From assembly GCF_000205165.1 (NCBI RefSeq), contig NZ_GL883883.1, forward strand, positions 1-64,000: DNA of 64,000 bases, read 5' to 3'. A model generated the notes under the pieces. That model saw only the letters and a list, made by a program, of their open reading frames with translations. It was not told where the DNA came from and did no database searches. Numbering within the stretch: position 1 is the first letter of the stretch; each line of letters opens with the position of its first letter. Of this stretch, positions 8,598 to 15,839 are shown one piece after another. A program made the position numbers and the translations under genes. Source of the DNA: Paraprevotella xylaniphila YIT 11841. Its GTDB lineage: Bacteria > Bacteroidota > Bacteroidia > Bacteroidales > Bacteroidaceae.

Positions 8598-11081
8598 TTA
8601 TTGGGCGTTTACTTTACATGAGATGTGATTGGCTTTTACAATATACAAGCCCGGTTCGAGGCTGAAGTTCACTGCATTTCCGCTTGCAGCCTGTATGGCA
8701 ATGGCCTGTCCGGACAGGTTGTAAACCTTCACTTCGCAACCGTTTGTCAATCCTGTTACTAGCACGTTGCCGCGTGTGGCCGTAATGGCAGGGGCATTGT
8801 GGCGAGTGCCTTCTATATTGCTTCCGCCTTCCACGAGTGTGGTTGTGGTCTTGAACGTATTTGAACCGCTGAATTTCGGGAAAGCTTCAGTCGTCATTTC
8901 GCAGTACACGGGCGAATCTTGCTTCGTCAGGAAGGTGAACACGCCGTCTTCTTCGGTATAGTCAGTTCCGGCTACGAGTGCCGTGCCGTCCTCGGTCATC
9001 CACGTGTAAGTGGTCGTTTGTGGGCTCTCTGCCAGTCCGGTAATATGGTTTTGTGCCGAGAGGTCTACGGTTTCGTCCGCTTTTACTTCCGCTGCAATCT
9101 GCAAGGCGTTTTGCGGGGCATAGGTGAATGTCTTGCAAGGCAGTGCGGGAAGGGTAGCCAACGTGAAGTTGTTCTTGCTGCAGTTCACGCTTTTGGTCAC
9201 GTTGTCGGCTTTGAGTTCCGTCAATTTGTTGCCTATGCAGAACAAGGTGCCTAAAGCCTCGCTTGCCGTCACATCCAACGAAGTGAGTTGGTTGTTGTTC
9301 AGGTTGACATAGGTAAGAGCCGTGTTTTTGCTCAGGTCGATGTCTGTGAGTTTGCAGTTCAGCAGGTACAGGCTCGACAGTTTCGTGTTGTTCGACAAGT
9401 CGATGGCTTCTATCGGGCAGTTGTTGAGCGACAAGTAATCCAATTCCGTATTTTGAGTTAAGTTTATTTGGGTCAAGGGCGTGTCTTTGGCATCCAAGCG
9501 GGTCAATTTCGTATTGGCCGTGAGGTCGAGCGTTTCCAAGTCGTTGTTGTAGCAGTTCAGCTTTTCCAACTTCGTGTTTTGGCTGAGGTCCAATGTCTTC
9601 AGTGCGTTGGTATACACGTTCAGTTCTTTCAAGTCGGTGGCGGCCGATGTGTTGACGGCAGTCACTTGTGCGCCGTCCACACGTGAATCGCAGCCGAAGA
9701 CAGAGATTTCGCGGGCATAGATTTTGATGTGGCCTTCTCCGGCAGGTGTACCGGTCACGGTGGTAGTCGTACCATATTCGTCTGCCAATGCGATGGTGTC
9801 CGTTGTCATACGCTGTCCGTTGCCCCAATCCACCATGATGCGGTTGGCTTCCGTTGTGGATGCGAATGTGAGGTTACGTTCATTGCCGTCCACGTCAGCG
9901 GTAAGCGTCAAGTAAAGTTCCGGCTCGGTTTCAATGGTAGTCTGTGCGGTCTTAAAAGTATTTGTGCCTGAAAATTTAGGGAAGGCCTCTGTGGTCATTT
10001 CACAGTAAACAGGTTCGTCGAAAGCTTTCAGGAACGTGAATACATCATTTTCCATTGTGTAGTCCGTGCCCGCCTGCAGTTCGGTGTCGCCTGTTTTCCA
10101 TACGAATGTGGTTTTTTGTGCTTCGGTAGTCAGTCCGGTAAGGTTGTCTTGTGCGGAAAGGTCGATTTTCTCACCCTGCCATATTCGTTTCATGATTTGC
10201 AAGGCGTTTTGCGGGGCATAAGTGTAAGTCTTGCAAGGCAGTGCGGGCAAGGTGGCCAACGTGAAGTTGTTTTTGCTACAGTTCACGCTTTTGGTCACAT
10301 TGTCGGCCTTAAGTTCCGTCAATTGGTTGCCCATGCAGAACAAGGTGCCTAAAGCCTCGCTTGCTGTCACATCCAAAGAGGTCAGTTGGTTGTTGTTCAA
10401 GTTGACATAAGTAAGAGCCGTGTTTTTGCTCAGGTCGATGTCTGTGAGTTTGCAGTTCAGCAGGTACAGGCTCGACAGTTTCGTGTTGTTCGACAAGTCG
10501 ATGGCTTCTATCGGGCAGTTGTTGAGCGACAAATAGCTCAGTTCCTTGTTTTGGGTCAAGTCAATTTTGGCCAAGGGCGTGTCTTTGGCATCCAGGCGTG
10601 TCAGTTTCTTGTTTGCCGTGAGGTCGAGTGTTTCCAAGTCGTTGTTGTAGCAGTTCAGCTTTTCCAACTTCGTGTTTTGGCTGAGGTCCAATGTCTTCAG
10701 TGCGTTGGTATACACGTTCAGTTCTTTCAAGTCGGTGGCAGCCGATGTGTTAATGGCTGTTACATGTGCTCCCTCCAGGTGTGAGTCGCAGCCGAATACA
10801 GTGATGCCGTTGCCATAGATTTTGATGATACCTTCCCCGGTGGGCGTACCGGTTACGGTAGTAGTCGCACCGTATTCGTCTGCTACGGCAATTTCTTCTG
10901 TTTCCACGAGTTTTCCGTCTCCCCAGTCGATTTGCAGTTTATGACCGGTTTCTGTCATGGCAAAGACCAAATTGCGTGCATTACCGTCGATTTCAACGGT
11001 TAACGTGATGGCCGGTTCGGTTTGTGCATAAGTGACGATGCCGAACATGGCGAATAGGATAGAGAGTAGATACTTCTTCAT
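8598..11081 (-). CDS. Secreted leucine-rich-repeat protein with internal tandem duplication
   Basis: This 827-residue surface protein is probably an adhesin or ligand-binding protein. It has a signal peptide (1-20, ending YAQ). Two near-identical modules of 366 residues follow (about 26-391 and 392-757). Each module has a beta-rich N-terminal part (IDWGDG / VDWGNG), about nine LRRs of roughly 21 residues (for example LEKLNCYNNDLETLDLT), and a beta-sandwich-like segment ending EMTTEAFPKFSG. The last 70 residues resemble a T9SS sorting domain (VKVYNLSGQ, ending PGLYIVKANHISCKVNAQ). The period is 1098 bp, and stretches of about 100 bp are identical between copies, suggesting recent duplication or gene conversion. 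It is the first gene of the surface operon and is read from the promoter inside the 11.2-kb inverted repeats. Confidence 0.88.
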   Translation of the reverse strand: MKKYLLSILFAMFGIVTYAQTEPAITLTVEIDGNARNLVFAMTETGHKLQIDWGDGKLVETEEIAVADEYGATTTVTGTPTGEGIIKIYGNGITVFGCDSHLEGAHVTAINTSAATDLKELNVYTNALKTLDLSQNTKLEKLNCYNNDLETLDLTANKKLTRLDAKDTPLAKIDLTQNKELSYLSLNNCPIEAIDLSNNTKLSSLYLLNCKLTDIDLSKNTALTYVNLNNNQLTSLDVTASEALGTLFCMGNQLTELKADNVTKSVNCSKNNFTLATLPALPCKTYTYAPQNALQIMKRIWQGEKIDLSAQDNLTGLTTEAQKTTFVWKTGDTELQAGTDYTMENDVFTFLKAFDEPVYCEMTTEAFPKFSGTNTFKTAQTTIETEPELYLTLTADVDGNERNLTFASTTEANRIMVDWGNGQRMTTDTIALADEYGTTTTVTGTPAGEGHIKIYAREISVFGCDSRVDGAQVTAVNTSAATDLKELNVYTNALKTLDLSQNTKLEKLNCYNNDLETLDLTANTKLTRLDAKDTPLTQINLTQNTELDYLSLNNCPIEAIDLSNNTKLSSLYLLNCKLTDIDLSKNTALTYVNLNNNQLTSLDVTASEALGTLFCIGNKLTELKADNVTKSVNCSKNNFTLATLPALPCKTFTYAPQNALQIAAEVKADETVDLSAQNHITGLAESPQTTTYTWMTEDGTALVAGTDYTEEDGVFTFLTKQDSPVYCEMTTEAFPKFSGSNTFKTTTTLVEGGSNIEGTRHNAPAITATRGNVLVTGLTNGCEVKVYNLSGQAIAIQAASGNAVNFSLEPGLYIVKANHISCKVNAQ

Positions 11082-11156
11082 AGACGTTTGTTTTTAATTA
11101 GGAAATAGTTTTTAGTCTCTTTTTGTCCGTTTTTATTCTTCCTGCGAACCGGTTGC

Positions 11157-11357
11157 TCTCTTAATAAGAGAGCGATTGCATAATTATGCAACTCTATAAC
11201 ACCCTCAAAGATAAGCAAAAGGATGAAACCCACAAAACAAAATGCATGTTTTCATATAACAAAGACTATAATTAAGTTCATCAAATAAGCATTTGACTCT
11301 TCATTTTGTAAGTGTGACTGCCAGGTGTAAATGAAACATCGCTCTCTTATTAAGAGA
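11157..11357. repeat. 20-bp perfect inverted repeats bracketing a promoter (candidate invertible segment)
   Basis: The left copy TCTCTTAATAAGAGAGCGAT (11157-11176) is the exact reverse complement of the right copy ATCGCTCTCTTATTAAGAGA (11338-11357). They are separated by 161 bp containing a consensus promoter pointing to the LRR/SusCD operon. Bacteroidales phase-variable promoters are built like this and are flipped by a recombinase encoded elsewhere. Each arm also has an internally palindromic core (TCTCTTAwTAAGAGA), so a pair of regulator binding sites is the main alternative. Confidence 0.6.
11206..11236 (-). promoter_or_regulatory. Promoter of LRR-metalloprotease-SusCD operon
   Basis: Read on the minus strand: TTTG (11236-11233), a 19-bp spacer, then TATCTTTG (11213-11206). 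Both Bacteroides boxes are perfect. Transcription would start near 11200 and pass through the left inverted repeat, leaving a leader of about 120 bases before the ATG at 11081. Confidence 0.75.
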
Positions 11358-11512
11358 TATGTTTTCAATGTACCCTTAGCCAACTTGTATGGTGTAGGAG
11401 TAGAACTGTTCGGAATGTATCCGATTTACGCAAATGAGGAATTTTAAAGCTGTTTTTACATCCAAGAATGGAAAAAAAGAAAGTAAATCTCGGCGTCGTA
11501 TGGAAAAATGAA

Positions 11513-11520
11513 TATCTTTG
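11513..11520 (+). promoter_or_regulatory. -7 box of M6 protease gene
   Basis: TATCTTTG matches the Bacteroides -7 consensus TAnnTTTG. It overlaps a possible upstream ATG at 11518, which argues for translation starting at the next ATG (11551). No clear -33 box is visible. Confidence 0.6.
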
Positions 11521-11550
11521 CGCATAGTATCAATCAAATGCCGAAGGGTT

Positions 11551-14112
11551 ATGGTGAAAGTTTATTCTTGTAGTTTTTTTCTCCTGTTCTTGGGGATATT
11601 GTGTGTTATTCCAGTTCAAGCCGGGAAGAACAAGGGAAATTTGAGTAATTTAGTTTGTTTCGTACGTTTCTTGGATGAGGATAACGACGAGATGTTCGAG
11701 CATCCTTTTTCGATGTATGAACAGTTGTTTAATGACGCTACGTCAGGGGCGAATTCCGTATACAGCTATTTTCGTGAGGCTTCTTACGGGCAGCTTTCTT
11801 GGAAAAGCAGTTTTTATCCGAAGGCGGTGGACGGAAAGGTCATTTCTTATCGTGCCAACAGGGAGCGGGGATATTACAAGCCGAAAGGGGAAATCAACGA
11901 CATAGGTTATGAGGACGAGGTGGACAAAGCGGCGCGGGAACAAGCCCTTATCCGCGAAGTGGCGGCCTGGCTTTCCGATGCGCTTCCGGAGGACTCACCG
12001 TTGGATGCGGACGGCGACGGCATCGTGGATAACATGTGTATCGTGCTGAGCGGACGTTCGGACCTCAGTAACAAGTATTTATTGTGGCCCCACCGTTCCG
12101 ACCTGGCTTTGCCCGATGAAAAGGCCATATATATAAAAGGTAAGAAACTGGTCGGTTACCTGATGGTGTTCGATGATGCGAACGGTTGGGCTTCGTTGGA
12201 ACCCATACCGTTGAACACCGGAGTGATTTGCCACGAAATGTCGCATTCTCTCGGTACGTATGACCTATATCACGTGAATGACAATTTAAATCCCGTCGGA
12301 GTCTGGGACTTGATGTCGGACAATCTTCTTGTGCCCCAACAGATGTCGGCTTACACGAAGTATCGCTATTGCGGTTGGTTGGACGAGATTCCTGAGATTT
12401 CGGAACCGGGCACATACGTGTTGAACCCGGTCGGGGGAGAGAAGAAAGAGAATGTGGCTTATAAAATCAAGCCCGTCGGTTCCGAAGAATATTTTGTGGT
12501 GGAATACCGCCGCAGGGAGGGCAGCACGTTTGACGGCGGCCTGCCGGAATCCGGCTTGTTGGTTTACCGCATCAATCCGGCTTATACGGGCGGTAACGTG
12601 AACTATAACGGGACAACCCGTCTGGACGAAGTATACGTTTTCCGGCCAGGCGGTACGGTGACGGCCGACGGGGACATAGAAAAGGCGGCTTTCAGCGAGG
12701 AGAGCGGGCGTACGGCTTTCGGGGGAGACGCAGAAGTGAAGCCCTTTTACAGCGACGGTACGGTGGCACGTTTCGCATTGACGAATATCTCGTCGTGCGG
12801 CGAGACCCTTTCGTTCAATCTGGAGAACCTGGGACATCAGATCAAACTGTCCGAAGAAGCTGTGACGTTTGGCGGCACGGCGGGCGACAAGCTCGAGTTT
12901 TCGGTGGAGGCTGATGTGGACTGGACTGTGTCCGGCTTACCCGATTGGTTGAAACTGTCGCCGCAGCAGGGAGAGGCGGGAAAGACTACTGTCACTTTGG
13001 AAACCCTGTCTGAAAATGCCACTGCGCAGACGCGCAAGGCAGAATTGGCCTTCACCTCGCCTTCGGATGCCGGGCTGAAAACCATATTGACCGTACATCA
13101 ACAGTCCAATGTCATCCTGCCCCCGTCCGGGTTGTCCGCCCGTGTGACGGAGGACGGGAAGGTGGAACTGGCATGGACGGCTCCGCAAGAGGGGGCTCCC
13201 GTGTTGTCGGACGGTTTTGAAGATACGGCCAATCCGAATGGTTGGACGATAAAGAACGCCGGTGACAGGGGATGGACGTGGCAGGAGGCTGCCAAGAATT
13301 ACATGCCTTACAGCGGAAATTATTCCATGTACATGAAGAGTGCTTGGGAGGATAAGCATCAGGACGAACGCCTTATTTCTCCAGTGTTCGCTTATGGCCG
13401 TGAATTGTCATTCTGGAGCAAGTCCATTGCTCCGCAGAAGGACATCAAGGACCAATACTATTATGTGGAAGTGAGTACCGACGGAGGGGAAACATGGGCA
13501 CCGGTGTACGACTTAATCAAGGACTGCGATGTGCTGAACCAATATGTGAAAATCACCATCGACCTCTCCGCTTATCAGTCCGACCGCATGCGCGTGGCTT
13601 TCCATGCCTACGATACGAACGATGTGGGATTGTCTTATTGGTGGCAAATCGATGACGTGGAGATTTATTCCGCTCCTTCGGAAACCTTGGTGGAGGGTTA
13701 TGCCGTATATCGCAACGGTGTCAAATTGGGCGAGACATCTGACGTGAACTTTACGGATGCCGTGCCGCTTGTTGGTGAAAATATCTATACCGTGCGGGCT
13801 ACCGGAAGTTTCGGCGAGACTTCTGATTCGGAAGCAGTCATATTGGTGTATGACCCTTCCGGCGTGGAAAAGGTAGGGGCGATGCCGGACGTGGCAGTCT
13901 GGACGGCACAAGGGCGCGTTATGGTACGGTCGTCTGTTCCGTTGCGCCAAGTGCGTCTCGTGACAGCGGAAGGCATGCAGGCAGCCCTTGCCCGTCCTGA
14001 CGGGAATGTATATATTTTTGATGTGCCCGGGATGAGCCGTGGCCTCTATCTTGTAGTCTGCGAGACCGATGGGGACGGAACGCCTGTCGTGCGAAAGGTT
14101 ATCTTGAAGTAA
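11551..14112 (+). CDS. Secreted M6-family metalloprotease with BACON, FN3 and cleaved-adhesin modules
   Basis: This 853-residue secreted zinc protease has its zinc site HEMSHSLGTYDLYH at residues 228-241. In order it has a signal peptide (about 1-25, FFLLFLGILCVIPVQAG), the M6/immune-inhibitor-A-like catalytic domain (about 30-440), a BACON-like domain (WTVSGLPDWLKLSPQQG, about 445-530), an FN3 segment, a MAM/cleaved-adhesin-like beta-sandwich (DGFEDTANPNGWTIKNAG, about 555-710), a second FN3-like strand set and a T9SS-like tail (GLYLVVCETDGDG, then VVRKVILK). I chose ATG 11551 because it begins the signal peptide and the -7 box overlaps the earlier ATG. It is divergent from the LRR operon. 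Target proteins are unknown. Confidence 0.9.
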   Translation: MVKVYSCSFFLLFLGILCVIPVQAGKNKGNLSNLVCFVRFLDEDNDEMFEHPFSMYEQLFNDATSGANSVYSYFREASYGQLSWKSSFYPKAVDGKVISYRANRERGYYKPKGEINDIGYEDEVDKAAREQALIREVAAWLSDALPEDSPLDADGDGIVDNMCIVLSGRSDLSNKYLLWPHRSDLALPDEKAIYIKGKKLVGYLMVFDDANGWASLEPIPLNTGVICHEMSHSLGTYDLYHVNDNLNPVGVWDLMSDNLLVPQQMSAYTKYRYCGWLDEIPEISEPGTYVLNPVGGEKKENVAYKIKPVGSEEYFVVEYRRREGSTFDGGLPESGLLVYRINPAYTGGNVNYNGTTRLDEVYVFRPGGTVTADGDIEKAAFSEESGRTAFGGDAEVKPFYSDGTVARFALTNISSCGETLSFNLENLGHQIKLSEEAVTFGGTAGDKLEFSVEADVDWTVSGLPDWLKLSPQQGEAGKTTVTLETLSENATAQTRKAELAFTSPSDAGLKTILTVHQQSNVILPPSGLSARVTEDGKVELAWTAPQEGAPVLSDGFEDTANPNGWTIKNAGDRGWTWQEAAKNYMPYSGNYSMYMKSAWEDKHQDERLISPVFAYGRELSFWSKSIAPQKDIKDQYYYVEVSTDGGETWAPVYDLIKDCDVLNQYVKITIDLSAYQSDRMRVAFHAYDTNDVGLSYWWQIDDVEIYSAPSETLVEGYAVYRNGVKLGETSDVNFTDAVPLVGENIYTVRATGSFGETSDSEAVILVYDPSGVEKVGAMPDVAVWTAQGRVMVRSSVPLRQVRLVTAEGMQAALARPDGNVYIFDVPGMSRGLYLVVCETDGDGTPVVRKVILK

Positions 14113-14176
14113 AAGAGTAGGTTAAGTCTGTCCTGAAGCCCGTTTCGGAAGAGTGTTGACGACCTTCCGGAAAGTG

Positions 14177-14248
14177 GAAAATCAATCTGCGCCAAATGAA
14201 AAATCAATCGACTGAGATTGAAAAATCATTTGGCGCAGATTGATTTTC
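14177..14248. terminator. Long AT-rich dyad between convergent protease genes
   Basis: The arms 14177-14199 and 14226-14248 are 23-bp perfect reverse complements (core CTGCGCCAAATGA / TCATTTGGCGCAG) around a 26-base centre that itself contains CAATC/GATTG. It lies between the M6 stop and the end of the M16 gene, so a bidirectional terminator is the simplest reading. It lacks a long T-tract on either side. Confidence 0.55.
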
Positions 14249-14286
14249 GTTTGTGCTGACAGTGATTTCCGCGCCTCCTGAACGGG

Positions 14287-15594
14287 TTATTGGTAGATGA
14301 GGAATGTCAAGTTTTCGGGACGGAAAAGCTCTTGTGCCACGGCATGGAGGCCTTCTGCCGTCAGCTCGTCTATCTTTTGGTATAGACGGTTCAGGTCGCG
14401 TGCCCGGTCATAATGCAGGAACGTTTTTCCCATGGCTAACGCCACGTTCTCAAAGCTGTCGTAAGAGATGCCTATCTGGCCCTTGATTTGCCGTTTGGCG
14501 GCTTCCAACGCATGGGGTGCCAACGGGGCTTCGGCCAATCGTCGCAGTTCTTTCAGCACGAGGCGGCGGCAACGCGCCACGTCGTGAGGGTCGCAGCCGA
14601 AATATACGCTCCACAAGCCGGTGTCGGTGTAAGTGGTCATGACGCTTTCCACCGTATATACAAGGCCGTGCTTCTCGCGCAGGCTCAGGTTGAGGCGTGA
14701 GTTCATGCCCGGGCCTCCTAAGATATTGTTCAGCAGGTAGAGGCTCAGGTGGCGCGGGTCGCGGGCACTGTAAGCCCGTGCGCCTATCATGACGTGCGCC
14801 TGATGGGTGTCTTTGTGCAGCGTGACGGTCTGGGGGCGGTATTCCGGTACAGCCGTGCGTCCGGCATCGTTCCCGTCAGGCCGCGCAGGGGAAGCGTCTG
14901 CTTGGAGAAGCGTTTGGAAAGGATGGTTTTCGGGCAAGGAGGAGGCCACCCGTTTCAGGGCTTTGGTGATTTCCCGGCAGGCCTGTGCCGGTTCTATGCG
15001 TCCGTAGACGAAGAAGACCATCCGGTCGGGACGGTACAGCCGCCGGGCGAAACGTTGGATGTCCTCGCTGCGGAATCCGCGCAGGCGTCCGGCTTCGCCC
15101 AGGATGTTACGTCCCAAGGGGTGCCCGCAAAAGATAAGGTTTTCGAAATCATCGAAAATCAATTCAGAAGGCGAATCGTTGTAGCTTTCTATTTCGTCGA
15201 TGACCACCTCCACTTCTTTGTTCATCTCCGTTTGGGGATAGGTGCTGCCCAACACGATGTCGGCCAACAGGTCCACGGCACGTGCGAAGTGTTCTTTCAG
15301 GAAAGCCGTATAGTAAATGGTTTCCTCTTTGCCCGTATAGGCGTTCAAGTCTCCTCCCACGCTTTCCATGCGGTTCAGGATATGCCACGAGCGGCGTCGG
15401 TGCGTCCCTTTGAAAGTCAGGTGCTCGCAAAAATGTGCCAATCCGTTTTCGTCCGGCAGTTCGTCACGCGTGCCGGCATCGACGGCGATGCCGCAATATA
15501 CCACGTCCGTGGCCGACGGTGCACAGATGACGCGCATGCCGCAGGGAAGGGTATGGGTATAGGGAACAGCCGAAGCAGGAGATGTTGTTGCCAT
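14287..15594 (-). CDS. M16 family zinc peptidase (pitrilysin/insulinase-like)
   Basis: This 435-residue soluble peptidase shows the inverted zinc motif of M16 enzymes, HFCEH (His54, Glu57, His58), followed by LTFKGTHRR and the downstream EEVVID-type glutamate segment (EVEVVIDEIESYND, about residues 125-138). It has the usual length of a single-chain, processing-protease-like M16B. The N-terminus MATTSPASAVPYTHTLPCG lacks a signal peptide. I chose ATG 15594 over an upstream in-frame ATG because the -7 box at 15621-15628 would lie inside the longer form. It is transcribed alone, convergent with the M6 gene. The role is probably peptide turnover. Confidence 0.9.
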   Translation of the reverse strand: MATTSPASAVPYTHTLPCGMRVICAPSATDVVYCGIAVDAGTRDELPDENGLAHFCEHLTFKGTHRRRSWHILNRMESVGGDLNAYTGKEETIYYTAFLKEHFARAVDLLADIVLGSTYPQTEMNKEVEVVIDEIESYNDSPSELIFDDFENLIFCGHPLGRNILGEAGRLRGFRSEDIQRFARRLYRPDRMVFFVYGRIEPAQACREITKALKRVASSLPENHPFQTLLQADASPARPDGNDAGRTAVPEYRPQTVTLHKDTHQAHVMIGARAYSARDPRHLSLYLLNNILGGPGMNSRLNLSLREKHGLVYTVESVMTTYTDTGLWSVYFGCDPHDVARCRRLVLKELRRLAEAPLAPHALEAAKRQIKGQIGISYDSFENVALAMGKTFLHYDRARDLNRLYQKIDELTAEGLHAVAQELFRPENLTFLIYQ

Positions 15595-15620
15595 GTCGTT
15601 ATGTTTTGTGTTTAGCCGCA

Positions 15621-15628
15621 CAAAGGTA
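15621..15628 (-). promoter_or_regulatory. -7 box of M16 peptidase gene
   Basis: Read on the minus strand this is TACCTTTG (TAnnTTTG), 27 bp upstream of the chosen ATG. No -33 TTTG is evident. Confidence 0.5.
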
Positions 15629-15673
15629 CTGCAAACCACGGGAAAGGAAAAGGAAACAGGCCGTTATTTGCAT

Positions 15674-15734
15674 AAATCGCTCCCACTCGGCAGACTTCGA
15701 GCAAGCTCGGTCTGCGCTCGCTTAATCGCGATTT
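15674..15734. repeat. REP-like compound palindrome
   Basis: The outer arms AAATCGC (15674-15680) and GCGATTT (15728-15734) enclose a tighter GC-rich dyad at 15690-15715, GCAGAC/CGAGC paired with GCTCG/TCTGC. It lies in the FeoAB-M16 spacer and has the look of a dispersed extragenic palindrome. Copy number in the genome cannot be judged from one window. Confidence 0.5.
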
Positions 15735-15783
15735 TCCTTTTATTCCGTTTGCTGTCCGCAGTTGTCCGTCCGGTATTTACTAT

Positions 15784-15821
15784 CGGCAAGGGGAAAGTGC
15801 CTTTGGGCTTTCCCCTTGCCG
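15784..15821 (-). terminator. Terminator-like hairpin after FeoAB
   Basis: The perfect 14-bp stem CGGCAAGGGGAAAG (15784-15797) / CTTTCCCCTTGCCG (15808-15821) has a 10-base loop and sits 18 bp past the FeoAB stop. The downstream tract on the minus strand is only moderately T-rich. Confidence 0.6.
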
Positions 15822-15839
15822 GAAAGTTTTATGTTTTGC

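Larger units (their letters stand above)
11082..11550. other. Divergent regulatory spacer between LRR operon and M6 protease
   Basis: This 469-bp AT-rich, non-coding spacer holds a pair of 20-bp inverted repeats (11157-11176 and 11338-11357), a leftward promoter between them (11206-11236), a 16-bp perfect palindrome TTGCATAATTATGCAA (11176-11191) and a rightward -7 box at 11513-11520. No open reading frame in it looks coding. Confidence 0.8.

Noticed and set aside
9300-10800. Regularly spaced near-identical DNA repeats resembling a CRISPR array
   Set aside because: They are in-frame LRR codons within one open reading frame, with no unique spacers and no cas genes.
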